A DNA stretch of 64,000 nucleotides from Carallia brachiata (Eukaryota > Streptophyta > Magnoliopsida > Malpighiales > Rhizophoraceae): contig JADCRB010000069.1 of the NCBI GenBank assembly GCA_021464245.1, positions 684,092 to 748,091 of the forward strand. Reading direction: 5' to 3'. The notes beneath the pieces are model-generated. The model saw only the letters and a program-made list of their open reading frames with translations, searched no databases and was not told where the DNA came from. A program made the translations under genes and the position numbers. The first letter of the stretch is position 1, and each line of letters begins with the position of its first letter. Below are positions 34,676 to 47,553 of this stretch, in pieces.

Positions 34676-36924
34676 GGAAATCCCTCCCTTTCTCGAATTC
34701 CAAAACCAGCGGAAACCCTAATTCTCCCCTTCCCCGGGGCTATTGATGCTCATACTGCACCAACTCGCTTCCCGCTTTCTCCTCAATCTTCCTCCGCTCG
34801 CCGAATTGAACGTCTTCCCTCTACCCTAATTTCCACCAAAAAACACAAAAACAAATCAACATTAAAACAAATGTCGAATTCAACGCGCAATAACCCCACA
34901 AGAAGACCAATAAAGACAAACAGAACGAGAAACCAATTCCGAGAACGCCTTCTAGGGTTTCTTTCCCGGAAAGAGACGGAGAAAAATCGAGAGACGGAGG
35001 AAATTACCGAGAAATTTCGAAAAGCTGGGCGCTAGATCGGCGGCCAAAACTTTTTTTGATTTTCAAAGAGAGCTGAGAAATCTTGAGAGAGAACAAATGA
35101 AAACAGATCGAAACAGAACCAGAAACGGCGAACGAAAGAAATCTTCCCTCTTTCTCTTTTTTTTTTTTTCTTTGTTAATATATCGCGCGCTGTGTCTGTA
35201 TTTAATTTAATTATTATGTGTATCCTTCTTATTGGCTCTGCTTCCTCTTTCTGGCCCTCGAATTAACTGATGCCTACGTTCGCTGTTCTTCTCGGTCCGA
35301 AAGTATGGCTGTCTTGAACCGGAAAATTTGGACGATAAGAGGGTAACCGGAACATTTAATGTTATTAATTAATACTTTCTCTCCGAAAAAAAAAAAGTTG
35401 TTAATTAATACATATAATTTGATTTTGAGAGTGATTATACGGACGCACAAAAAATTGATGCGTAAATCGATGTATTATAACGAATAACTTTATTTTTACA
35501 ATAAGTCCTTCACTATTTATATTAAAAAATGATTAAAAAATATTTTTAAATTTTGTTATAATAATTAAACGTCTTATTGTATAAATATAATATTTAATTA
35601 TAATGCGTTAATTCGTGTGTCTCTTTTTTACACATCTATGTAATTTTTTTATTTGATTTTAGGTTCGAGTACAACTAAAACAATTGATAACATTACATTT
35701 ACACTAATTTAGTGCTATCTATGTTGTAGACGTTTCGATCATGCATACTTTTTGAATTACAAATACACTATTTTCTAATAAAAATGTTAGGCTATAACCT
35801 TATTTTTCCATTCCAAAAAGACAAAATAACTAATATATATAATTTAGAGAAAAATATCTATATTCATTATTTATTAATATAGTAAAATATACAATCGTAT
35901 GGACCGAAATATATATAAATTAGTCCTATTTTCCCCTTTTTGTTTTTTTAATTTTTCTGATTTCTCGAGCCAATGTTCTTGGAGATTCTACTTTCTATTT
36001 TATTTATCTACCACCACTACCAAATCACACAAATAAAAACTTTTTTATTACCCATGGTAGCACTGCTAGATGAAATACCTACTCTGAAAATTAGACATGA
36101 TTATTAATAAAGAATTTGATTCTTATTGATCATAACTATATTATTTATGGAATCACTGAGATTTGTTAATCATTAGATATTTAGATAATTGAAAATGTTA
36201 CGAATAATGTGAATTGTTATAAAAAAATACAATCATTCTTCGATTGACAGAGAATCAGTACAGGATCTCAACGTCTGGATTGGCGTCAACGCTTTAATGC
36301 CAAATGTTAGTCTCTAAACAAGATAATATTAGCTGTTTATACAGATACATACAATAACACTATACAATAACACGTGATATATTTTAAGGAGATTTAATAG
36401 AGCTTAATTAAACTAAGATGTTGATTCGTTCAACTTGCTCGTAACTAAATTAAAGCTCCCTATCTATGCCGTATTGCACACAATTAACATCAACATTAAC
36501 TTCTTGCAGCCCACGTCCCGGACTAACTTCTATGGATCTTTATTTTTCTCTTCTGAATGACCAAAGTTTAGACTGTAAAGCCGAAGATATTTAACTAAGC
36601 TCCTGTTGTGTGCTTAGCAACATCTTCAAACTTGACTGGAAGGATAAAAGTTCGACTGTTTCAACTAGTCTTCAACCTGAACTTCCGCTTCTTTCTGAAT
36701 AGCTTAGCTGCTAATTACTGTCGTGTTTGAGATTTGGAAGCCCAAACTTCTTTGAAGTTTGAAGTTGGTTTCGGAATCAGTGGCTTATCCCACCCTATAG
36801 TGTACATAAAAACAAAAAAAACAAAAAAAAAAAAAAAGAAAAGAATTGCACATTTCATCACGTCCTGGAAACTTAAAATTATCAATAATTTTCTACTACT
36901 TACTTGTTGGGCTTAAATTGAGGT
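34676..36924. other. Promoter side of the SDG2-type gene and intergenic DNA
   Basis: From 34676 to about 35160 is the leader of the SDG2-type gene and its promoter (minus strand); a T-run lies at 35159-35170. A TAATATATCGCGCGC stretch (35178-35192) could be promoter sequence. Further right it is AT-rich. An open frame at 34607-35035 on the plus strand is antisense to this leader and shows no family feature. No other gene is supported. Confidence 0.5.
35430..35637. repeat. Short fold-back repeat (MITE-like, decayed)
   Basis: The left side (GACGCACAAAAAATTGATGCG, later TTTTTACAATAAG) reappears on the right as the reverse complement of ACACACGAATTAACGCAT and TTATACAATAAG. The arms are about 90 bases and have diverged. 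No target duplication was found. Confidence 0.5.
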
Positions 36925-39250
36925 TTTTTTTTTTTTTAATATTATCTTCAGGAAGGCATCATAGCCTAGTCACAGCGATAAAATAAAAAGCAACTAACTA
37001 AGAAACAAAGCCTCGGGGCCAATGAACCCCCACTACACCTTGGTTCAAAATGTGAGCAACGCCATCAAGGGGCGAATGAAAAATAGGAAGCCCATACAAA
37101 AGCCCCACCACATCTCAAGGAATTAAATTGAGTTTTTTGAAATTACGCTTCTTGTTTTTTTATAAGAAAAGAGGCATGCATTACCCATAATAAAACTACT
37201 GAGTGCCTTGAGATCAATGAATCCAATCATATCTTGATGTAATATAAGTAACAAACTAAAGAGTAAATCAACTAATAAGTGAAAACCCTATTCTAACAAA
37301 TAAGTATGATTTGCTAACCAATCAACTACAAAATTAGCTTCACGAAGGACATGGGAAAAAGGGATAGTCCAATCTTACCGCAAGAAGTCCTTGCAGTTAT
37401 GAATGAGGTTGATTAGAGGATGAGTAGCGGCACATTCTGTTTGAGACAGTGAAGAGCCACACTTGAGTCAACTTCCACATAAAACTTTCGATAACCACAC
37501 TGCTAGGTTAAGTCTAGGCCACAAAAGAAATCCCGTAATTCAGTTGCCAAAGAAGAACATGAGCCAATATTGTGAGCAAACCCAGCTCACCACTTGCCAT
37601 GCAAATCGCACAATATTCCGCCAGCTCTAGCATCTCCCTTGGACCTCTGGCAGCTCCATTGGTATTAAGCTTTATCCACTCCCCATCCGGTGGATGCCAA
37701 CCTATCAATTGGTGGTATGGCACATGGGAGTTCAAGCCACTGTCTACCACCAATGGATCCAAACGAAGACCCAAGACTCTTTTTTGCAAAATGAAATAGG
37801 CCAGATAAGTGCTAAACTGCTTGTTAATTTGCAAATAACATGTCGTTCCTCCATCGCCAAAGCCACCAGCAAGCTGTGGCAAAAGTTGCTAGCCAAGGCA
37901 CCTCTTGAGCTATTCCATGGTGCCTAGATAAGTTCCATTCAAGCCAATCATGAACAGAATAATCAAAAAATTAAAGCTTTGAGGACGGCAAAAGCAAAGC
38001 ATCCCAGAGGGCAACGGCTTTGGTACAGTCACACAATAGGTGCAAAATAGTTTCCTCACAGCTCTCACAATATGGACACATGACAGACTCTGAAAAGCCC
38101 CTCTTCCAACGTTTGAAGTTAGTCATAATCTGTTCTTGGACAAGCTACTAAAGGAAGCAACATACTCTTTCCTGTACTTCAACTCTCCATATGCATGCCA
38201 TCCTTGGCTCCCGAGAAGAACGAGGAGCTGCTGGCAATAAATTCACATAAGCTGATTTAACACTAAATGCACCATCAGCAAAGCCTCCCCAACACAACCT
38301 GTCCATGTCATCACACCCTTGCCAAAGGACAAATGCTGCCAAAATTTTATGCTGTTGCAATGGTAAGATGAAGTCGAGTAACGACCAATTCCAACCCATA
38401 CACTAGACCCAAAAATTGTCCACTATCAAATCAATCTCCCTTTGAGATATAGGTGCGATAGCAAAGTGGCATAAGGGCTCATCCATCAGCCAAACATCTT
38501 GCCAAAACTTCATTTTTGTGCAATTACCAACCCGCCAACAAGAATGCTTCTCCAAAATTCGCTTGTTCATACTGTATTGCCAAGTGGCTGAGCCAGCGCA
38601 CCTACACCAAAGCTAAGGCCACCGGAACTGCAGTACTTCCCTTTGAGAACCTGTGACCAAAGACTTTGTGGCTCCGTAAGGAAGCGCCAACTGATTTTGG
38701 CCAAGAAAGCCTTGTTAGTTAAACTTGCACTGCGGATACCCAAACCATCGTGTTCTTTTGGTTGACAAGCCATGGGCCAGCTTTCTAAATGAACTCTTTG
38801 ACTCCCCTCTGAGTTCCCCTGGAGAAAATTCCTATTTATTCTATCCAACTCCTCACAAGTGGACAAGGGAAGAGGTACCGTTTGCATGGCCAAGGCAAAC
38901 ATAGTGCTAGCAACTGACTTGAGAGCGTAAGGCGGCCAGCGAAAGAGAGTTGCTGGGATTTCCAACCCGCTAGTCTAGACTACACTTTCTCCGAAATTCG
39001 TTTATACAGGGACGAAGACAGTCGGCCATTAATTGTTAGTAGGCCGAGCTAGCGCTCTAGATCATTGGTCAACTGAATTCCCACCTTGTGACTCAAAGCT
39101 CTTGCAAGCAAGTTAGGCACATTCTTGGAAACAAACATTCTTGATTTGTTTAGACTGACCTTCTGACCAGGGTATGAGTAAAAGATATTGAGACACCATT
39201 TAATCAAGTGCTTGACTCGCAGCTGCCTCTGCAGATGAGCCACAATCCGT
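36925..39250 (-). mobile_element. 5'-truncated, decayed LINE (non-LTR retrotransposon) with RNase H
   Basis: Minus-strand order is reverse transcriptase end (CLNIFYSYPGQKVSLNKSRMFVSKNV, about 39180), thumb region (QTVPLPLSTCEELDRINRNFLQG; KEHDGLGIRSASLTNKAFLAKISWRF, 38900-38690), zf-RVT-like piece (GAFSVKSAYVNLL, 38280) and RNase H (WHPPDGEWIKLNTNGAARG, 37690; HVLREANFVVDWLANH, 37330). Stops and frameshifts break the reading frame throughout. A T-run at 36925-36939 on the plus strand is the poly(A) tail of the minus-strand element. The left half of the reverse transcriptase and ORF1 are missing, as in most LINE copies. No target duplication could be found. Confidence 0.85.
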
Positions 39251-41953
39251 GTCTCTCTCTTTCTACCTGCTTACCACCTTGCCTTCCTAAATTCCTCCCT
39301 ACTAATGGACTTAAATACATACACAGAGGTGGAGCAGTGAAGAAATAAAATAATATTTTTTATTTTTTTAAAATTAAAATTAAAATTAAAATAAATATTA
39401 TTTTGAAATATAAAGTATAAATATTATAAAATTTTCTAAAACAAAAACTTTGTTTCAAAACTTTTTTCCTAAATCAATAAAATATATTACTATTTTATTA
39501 AATTTATGTAATTTCTTTATACAAACTTCTGTATGCGTATTTTTTTTTACAAGTATAAACCCTCTCTCCTAAGTGTCTCGGCCTCCTATCATCGTACCAA
39601 TTGGACTCTCTCTCTCTCCCTCTCTCTCCCATGCACTCTCTCGGTTTCTTCGCTTCTTCTTTATCAACCACCAGAACCGCCACCACACCACCACTACCAC
39701 AAACTTGACTTCCGTTCTGCCTCTTAATTATATGATTATTATGAGGTAAAACAGGACCCATCTCTGTCTCTGAAAGTTGGTAGTTTGCTAGGTGGGTTGA
39801 CTAACTTTGTCGTCGTCTGCGGACAGTTTTTTAGTTGGTTTTCTATAATCTCCATGATTCTAGCCCCATTTAGAACGATCATTTGTCTGGATTCGCTTTT
39901 TTTCCATCTGTTAATTTGATCAAGTTATTATTATTACTTTTGTCCCTTTATTTTTTCCATTTTTCTTTTTTTTTCTTTAATTTTTCTGGCGTTGGCTGGG
40001 CTTTATGTCAACCTGCCCCTTTTCTTTACATCGTTTTTTCTCCCAGCCCATTGTTCGCAATTCTGTAATTGTCAGTGGGGATGAATGGATGGATTATGTA
40101 CTAAGGTCCATAATTGACGTTGTTTCTACTGTCTGATTGTCTCTTACTAACTCATGCATAATACCTGGGTTTTAGCTAGTCCCTGTAGGGGGAAAATCAT
40201 TCTTCTTCCATTAATGTTCTTCTTCTATAGATGTTATAATCCAGGTCAATTGGGAAGGAAGCTTGCAAGTATGCCTTTTTTTTTTTTTTTCTAGTTGAAT
40301 GGACTGATAACGGTGGTTGTAGTGAATTTAGTTGACTGGTCATCTTTCTTCTAAACCCGTAATACATTCGAGAATTAGGGATTGTTTTATTTTCCCTACT
40401 CTTGTGAATTTGGGGAGAGCGATGTTGAATTGCCGTAATCTTTTGGGATATGAAAATCCGTAAGAGGAGCTACTTGAGATTCAGAATCTTTCTGTCCTCT
40501 CTCTTTTTCATTCATAGTCTAAAGCGCACGCCACGTTTCTTCATTAAGGTTTATTTTGTTGTACTGTTCAATGTTTCTAGCTGGCAAGGTGAGAAACGCA
40601 CTTCTTGGTTTTTTTTTAAATTAAAAGATCGTTAAATCGTAAGTTATATAATAGAGTAATTCTTTTCTATTATAAATTTATTATTTTTATAAATTTCACT
40701 TTTTTTTTAATTTAAGTTTAACAGTTTTAAAAAAATTCTGAATTATAACTATTAAAATGTTTGTTAAGAATCGCATCTTGGTTTTTTTTTTTCTTTTTTT
40801 TTTATCTTGGTTTTTTTTTTTTGCTTCTTTGTTTTTTTATCTAAACAGTCTAGTATCCAGTTTATTAAGTTGACTAATCTAAAACAATTCGGGTAGAACT
40901 CCAAAGGACGTAAAAGTCTTTTAGCAAGTATTTAACGCAGCAGAACTCGAAACTGAGACCTCTAATTAAACAAACTCAAACCCCTTATAATCTGAACCAG
41001 CTCTTGCTGTTATTTTTTTTTCTTCTTTCTTGATTCTTTCTTTTTTTTTTTTTTTTTTTTTTTGGATTAGATCTTGATTCTTTCTTGATACTTTTAGTTG
41101 CGCTTCTTCGGTCCAAATATTTCGATCTTTATTGGGCCATGACAGATGGGCATTAGCACCACCATTTCTGTACCTTATACTTTTGGGCCGTGATTCGCAC
41201 AGGTCGCGGATGCATTTACATCAATTTTGGTCGGAAGGTTGGCCTTTGTCCAATTGACTGGTAGTCCAACTGCCAACTACGAAGTTTGAATTCTGACCTT
41301 ATCTTCACTCACCCTTCCTCTAACGTTGTGCCACAACTTCTCTAGACCAAAAAAAAAAAAAAAAACATCAATCTTGGTCTTAAAAATAAAAAAAGAGAAA
41401 TAGTAATCATAATATTTATAATCTCATCAAAAAAAATATTACAATTTTATTTTTAAAAAAATAAAAAAATTGAATGATCACAATATTTTTTATACTAAAT
41501 AATAAACCAAAAAGTTAATCTTGCAATCCTTACACCATATACGTATTGAAATCTTTAAATCTTTTGAACCGGTGGTCAACATGCAACTCTTTTAAGCCGA
41601 AAGCTGAGCGACATCAGGAAAATAAAAAATAAAAAATAAAAACATGAACGCATACAATAGTGGAAAAGGGCAATATGGTAATCTTTGTGCCACAATATTC
41701 CCTTACCAATCTCGCCCGCGGTCGAGTTGTCGGAGCGGGCACTGTGGGATTCTTGCGGCCAGAGTCTCACGGCGTCGTTTCCCTCCTGATTGCCAACCCA
41801 AGTCCCGTCCCTTTCGCCGCTTTTTTCCTCCCTTTTCCTTCCTCTGTTTATCGAGCCGCAAGCCAAGCAGGTTTCAATTGAAAGCCAGGTCGAGAGAGAA
41901 GGAAGGAGAGAGAGAGAGAGAGAGAGAGAATTGGTGTGCGCGTGTGAGAGAGA
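39251..41953. other. Gene-free region with the promoter of the following gene
   Basis: Pyrimidine-rich and AT-rich sequence with many T-runs (40279-40293, 41041-41063) and CT runs (39605-39630). It could include an untranslated transcript near 39530-40640, but nothing coding is supported. The leader of the gene at 41954 lies at the right end. Confidence 0.5.
41906..41931 (+). promoter_or_regulatory. (GA)n tract in the leader of the gene at 41954
   Basis: A GA repeat of about 24 bases ends about 23 bases before the start codon. GA tracts in plant leaders are bound by BBR/BPC GAGA-factor proteins, so a regulatory role is possible but inferred. Confidence 0.6.
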
Positions 41954-44900
41954 ATGTCGAAGAAGAAAGCGGCGGCGGCGACGATGTCCTTGAAGGACTT
42001 CCACGGCGGTTCTATTCCTTCTGATCTTCCCTTGCCTTCTGCTCCCGGAGTGTACGTCTCTCTCTCTCTCTGAATAGATTTTTGCGTGCCTTTTTTCTGT
42101 TGATGCTTGCTGGACGATCGCACGCGACTTCTCTGTGATCTTTGTTTGCGTTTTTTTTTCAGTGGATTTAGAATTCAGAGAATTTGACTGCAAATTTAAA
42201 TCCGTTTCTGTCCTGCTACGTGTGTCTAGACGCACATATTTGCGTTTCTGTTTTTTTTTTCCTTGTTTTTTAGTCTTGCTTTATCCTTAATTCGCTGTTG
42301 TTCTTGATAGGATTTTGTATTTGCCTGAGAAAATGAGTTCGGATCTCGAAATTTTTAGGAACATGTTCTTGCGTTCGTTTTCTTCTTAAATAACGTAGAT
42401 AAATGTGTGGCATTGTCATGCTGATTGGCTTTAGGCCTTTATCCTATTCTGTTTGTTTTGATTGTCTCAGTGTGGTGAGGCCCGGTTCTGACCGAAGCAC
42501 GCCTGCAAATTGGGGAAACAATTTGATACGGTCGGATCTCCGGCCACGGCCCAAATCATCAGGTGCAGCCCACGGGTTTGATGAAAAAGCTTCGTTTCTC
42601 CCTCACCTAGCACCTATTGGCGGAAATTTTGAGGAGGATGAGCGCAAACCCTTAGACAGTGTATCAGCTCCCAGACGGACGATAAGTGATGAAAGTATTA
42701 GCGGTAAGGCAACCGTTCGTCAAGAATCCATGACGGATTATGCATCTTCAGTGAAAATACCGGACAGAATTGTTTCAAGTCCTGTATCACAATCCTCTAA
42801 CTTGGGTAACAGTCCATCTGCAGCAAGGTTTCGTGGAGGAGCTTCTGCTATGCTCAACTCACAAAACACAAGCTCTAATAATGGTCAGGTAGCCCAATAT
42901 ACTAAAAATCCAAGTAATGTTATAGTCATGGTGCGAATAATCCTCCTAATGCTTGGGGAGTGAGGAAGGAAACGATGGGTGCTAGTGAAGGCCGTGAAGC
43001 AGGGAATTTATCAGTATCTCCACAAGCAGATGCTGTATCAAAGTTCTCTCAAGCGAGTGCTATTGAAAAAGTATCTTCCGGCTTATGGCAGTCAAAGAAT
43101 CCTAGCCACCTTTTACCACAGTTAATGTATTCAAGGGATAATTCTGTCATTCATGGAGTGGACGCAGGAAGTGAGAGGGGTGAGTATAATGCTTCACGTA
43201 AAATTGAGAGTGAAGCTGTCTGGGTTGCTGAAGATGGAAACCATGGTTGGGGAAGGGAATTACTGAGTTCTGGAAGGAGACAATCTCAAATATATGCTGA
43301 AGAACTCAGGACTGGAGGTGGTAGTGTCAGGTCTGAATTTCCTTCAACAAGGACTCTGGAAATATCAGAGCAGCACAAATCAAAGCTGCTTCCTAGATCT
43401 GAATCATTAGACATGGAGTCATCAGAAAACAATGAAAGACGGGTATAATATGGGTTCCTTTATATTTCTGTGGGTGCCTTGAAGTTTATTGTTTGTTTAT
43501 ATTGATGAATGATCTTCCTGTGGTTACACATAGGGGTACCAGCATGCTGTGGACACCGCAGGGATAGGTATTGCCCAGGAATCATACAAAAATTCAAATC
43601 CTCGAGAGCCAGCAACAACCGATTCCAAGACTGATAGCCGACCTTTTGACAGACCGGTTGAACGTCCCAAATTGAATTTGAAGCCCCGGTCACAGCTTCT
43701 TGATCAAACTAATGGAAATCTGGAAAGAGAAAGGTGTGTAAGTTTGTTTTTAATCCTATGTTAGGTAGTGGTCTTACTTTGTGGACATATTTGAGTTTTT
43801 GCAACCGGAGAAGTGATGGCTGTGATTAGTGAATAGGTTATAAAGCATCAACTAATTGTAGATTTTCTTTTAAGTGTTGATGCACTGAAGCGTACGACTT
43901 GTAGCTGGATGGCAGTTTGGTGGTGATTAACTTCAACTTTTGCCACGAAATCTGTGTACGGTTGTACATATAACATCACATGGTTATGATGTCTGAAGAA
44001 TTTTCTTTTATCCTTTTCCTGCGGAGCCAGCGGCCTTAACTTCGAATGCATTGCTATTTCTTGTTTGTTACAGCTGCTTGCAACCACTGTAATTTGTCCT
44101 CAGTGGGAAGGTCATGTTTTATAAAGCAAAATGCTGTTGCGTTCCATTTTCTTACAGACATTGACAGAATCACTGTCCAGGTTGATAAGTACTTAAGTAA
44201 TTTTCAAGCCCAAAGAATTCTTCGACCAACCTTTCCCTTTTTGCTGTAAATTCTTTTTCCCCTTTCATGTTCCCTAAATGAAGATTTAGCTAAATCAAGC
44301 CTTTTTCAAATGTTTTTGATGATTGTGATTAAATCGATCCATTCACGATGACCTCATATCTCCAATGGCAAAGTTAATATGTAGTTTGAGGGTTTTACTT
44401 ATGTGAACCTAAGGCTTTTGAAAAATTTAGAATTTAATGAATAAGTAGATACTTCTAATAGGTAATCAGTTAATGTGAGACGATGATATTATCAAAGAAT
44501 TGAGAGCCAGTTTATATATATATGTTTTGTAAGATGCTGTTCCCATGGGAAGATGTGATGCCTGTTCTTTTATGTGGGATTAACCTTGCATCAGTATGTT
44601 CCTTTTGTGATCAAGGATGATAAACATACCTTTGGAAACAGAAACTTGTTGCCTGGCGATTGTTTTACCTTGCTGGCTGTTTCTGTCCAGTTTCATGTTC
44701 CTGGACCACATACAACCTTTTGCAATGTTTGTTCAATTTAATGGTATCTGCTATCAGGTAGCTTTTCTGTCAAAGCTTTTAGTGTGAATCATTCTACTGT
44801 TTTTTCTATGCAATAGCCACCATTTCCCCCCTTCTGGATAGAGTTTGCTATTTGGTACTTGCAATTTAATATCTGATTGCTTCTCCACCTGATGCAGGAA

Positions 44901-46141
44901 CACATTGTTCGGTGGTGCTCGTCCAAGGGAAGTGGTATGATTCATGAGAAGTTGTCAATTATGCATTTTAGAGCTTCTGAAATATATTCGTTTTCAGAAA
45001 TGACCAAATATGGTTGTAACTCAAACTTAGATTATTCATTGCTATGAAGATTTGAGTTCACAATACGATGTGGAGAATTACTAAATAAATTCTGGCCACC
45101 AGATCATCTCGATGGACTTATCATACAATGACCACTCAGCACTTATGTCATCTTTGCTGCCACACGAAAGATGGTTAAAACCCCCCTTATTTCCAATGAA
45201 ATGGCATAAGTAGCTATGATGTCACGGTATGAGAGGCCTAGCCTACGATAAAGCGGTAGATCAGATAAAATTATAGTGGATTTGATTTTTCATTATTAGC
45301 TTAGTTTTTTCTGAAAAAAAAAAATTCTGGTTTATTTTTTCCCTTGCTACCTGTGGATGTTTATTAGTGTTCATTATGTTATTCAGCTTGATTTGCATGC
45401 TCTCTCTCAGGTTCTCAAGGAAAGAGGTGTAGATGACATCACAATTAATAACCTTGAAGTGAGCCATTTGCCTGATAGGTAGCCGATTTCTCATACTGAA
45501 TCTATTTATGAGTCAGATTTATTGTTATATTACTTGGTTTTACTTTTCTGTCTTGCGTTCATTTCTTCGATCCTATGCAATGGACCAATGGCTGATTTTC
45601 ATATATTTAATACTGGAATTCACTATTGCACAAGTAGTACTAGTTGCTAACACAATGTTTGTCATCTTCTTTTTGTGCACAAAGAGTCAATTCTCCCAAG
45701 AAAGAAGTTACATCAGAACACGTTGCAAATTCTCGACATAGTCAAAAGGTTGAGAATCAAGCTTCCAACAGGAGGACTGGAAGGGATTCTGAGAACAGAG
45801 ATAAACGCATGGACCAAGAGAAAGTTAATGCCGAAAAGAGGAACTGGCGGAATGACAACTGGAGAAGCAGCAGGGATGCCAAGGACCAGCGACTTGAACC
45901 TGAAACTTGGCGCAAACCTGTTGAAGAATCAAAACCTGCTTCCCCTGATGCTTCAGGTATTCGCCATGGTAAATTGGTTTCTGCGTTGGAGCTAGCACAA
46001 GCATTCTCAAATTCGGTATCGAGTCCGAAAATTCCTGATCTACATTCTGATAAGAGGGGCCTGTCTGGCCGGAATAATCAAGTGCCTTTCTCACGCCTGA
46101 CAGAGACCCGTAGCCGTGAAGTTTACTCAGCATCAACATAA
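41954..46141 (+). CDS. Conserved plant protein, possibly translation-initiation-factor related (about 610 aa, one frame break)
   Basis: Six exons: 41954-42051, 42471-43442, 43534-43733, 44898-44934, 45411-45478 and 45685-46141, all GT..AG. The protein starts MSKKKAAAATMSLKDFHGGS followed by IPSDLPLPSAPG, is hydrophilic throughout, and has charged Arg/Asp/Glu-rich parts near the end (KRMDQEKVNAEKRNWRNDNW). It then has a conserved tail (SALELAQAFSNSVSSPKI, VPFSRLTE). No enzyme motif or membrane segment is visible, and it looks largely unstructured. Plant proteins with this start are often labelled translation initiation factor-related, but I know no experiment for it. One frame break lies near 42921 (GTTATAGT where GTTTATAGT fits), and restoring one T makes every exon phase agree. 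Intron 3 is long (1.16 kb). Confidence 0.8.
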
Positions 46142-47363
46142 ATGATTATTAAAGGATTGGTATGAAGATTTGAACATTGGGAGAGCGGATCAACCGCCAT
46201 TGATTTGTCAGATTTTTCTCGTGATGCTGTCGTTGGCTGACTTGCAGGGGTCTAGGGTAGGATCGTGGCGTGGCATTTGTATCTTCATTCGTAAGCTATT
46301 GCTTGTTGAAGAACATTAGCTGAAATAACACACTGGCAGAAGGAATTGCATTCCCCTTTTGTTCTCTGTGTTGCTTTACCGACGTTTGGCTAGAGCAAAA
46401 CGGTGTTTTGTTAGATTTCTTCCAAGAATTGACATCATGAAGTGATCAAAACAGACCTGTCACATTTTTCTTTGAAATTCCATGGGAATTGGAATTTTTT
46501 TTTCTTTTGTCTCCGTCTATTTTGCCCAATTATATCAGCAGTTTTGTTAGGTAGACGGTAAGATGCAGAATATAAGAACAGTTTTTTGGTTAGTTTTCCA
46601 CCTTGCGATTGAGAGTTGCAATCTTTCGATTATGGTTATGTTCACTGTTGGTGGCTCTTTAACTTCTAGGTTACATGTTTTCTCTTGTTCTCCTTTTCTC
46701 TGAAAACTAATGATATTCTAGTTCCCCCCGCGCATTGCCACCATGCTGGGACACAGATCAAGCCCTCATTGGAGTGTTTCCTTCGTTATTTGATTGGGCA
46801 TCACAACGCAAAAAGTGGAAATAAGAGACACGACTTTTTATTGTAAAGGGCAAATCGTCCCCTTAAAATAAAAAGTGCAAAAATAAATAATTGTATTTCC
46901 ACTTCATCAATTTTTAGGCCTCTCAAGTTTTGCTATTTGATTCTATAATTGATCAAAAAACGTATGAATATTGTTGTAATGCAAGTACAGCAGACTACAG
47001 ATAAGAAAACGAGAGATAACAAGCTTGCAATCAAGAAAAGGAAAGGCGTTCATGGAGCAAAGAAACAAAATTTAAGATAAGCGACCTGCAACGCAACCAT
47101 AATTCCACAAAATTTTATTTTAGGAAAAGAAAAAATTGCTTGGTTAATAGGGACACCATTCCGTAAATAGCTGACCATTACCGTCTTTTTTATTTTTACT
47201 TTTCTTATTGGCATCATTAAAATTTACATTTTACAATGTTAATTTGACAAAAATAAAACCATAAACAATTAGAAATCTGTTACGTCCATATCCACAGTAT
47301 CCACCTGGCACCTTCAAACCATAAACATGCGCCAAGACCTAGCGCAACCACTTGGTAAAAGGC
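46142..47363. other. 3' UTR and intergenic DNA
   Basis: The first 500 or so bases are probably the 3' UTR of the preceding gene. After that comes AT-rich DNA. No gene is supported. Confidence 0.5.
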
Positions 47364-47510
47364 TCATAATGTAAACGGCGTCGGTGAGAACGCCGGCATC
47401 ACCATTTGCACAGCGGTATTGTCCCTAAAACCACAAACAGATAGGTTAGCCAAAGAAAACCACCACTGCTTGCTAGGCAAAAAAAAAAAAATAAAATAAA
47501 TAATAAATAA

Positions 47511-47553
<43 letters not shown>

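Noticed and set aside
34607..35035. 142-codon plus-strand open frame opposite the SDG2 leader
   Set aside because: It is antisense to the start and leader of a well-supported gene, composition is simple and there is no family feature.
47516..47547. (AT)n as a possible regulatory element
   Set aside because: Simple microsatellite; nothing links it to regulation.
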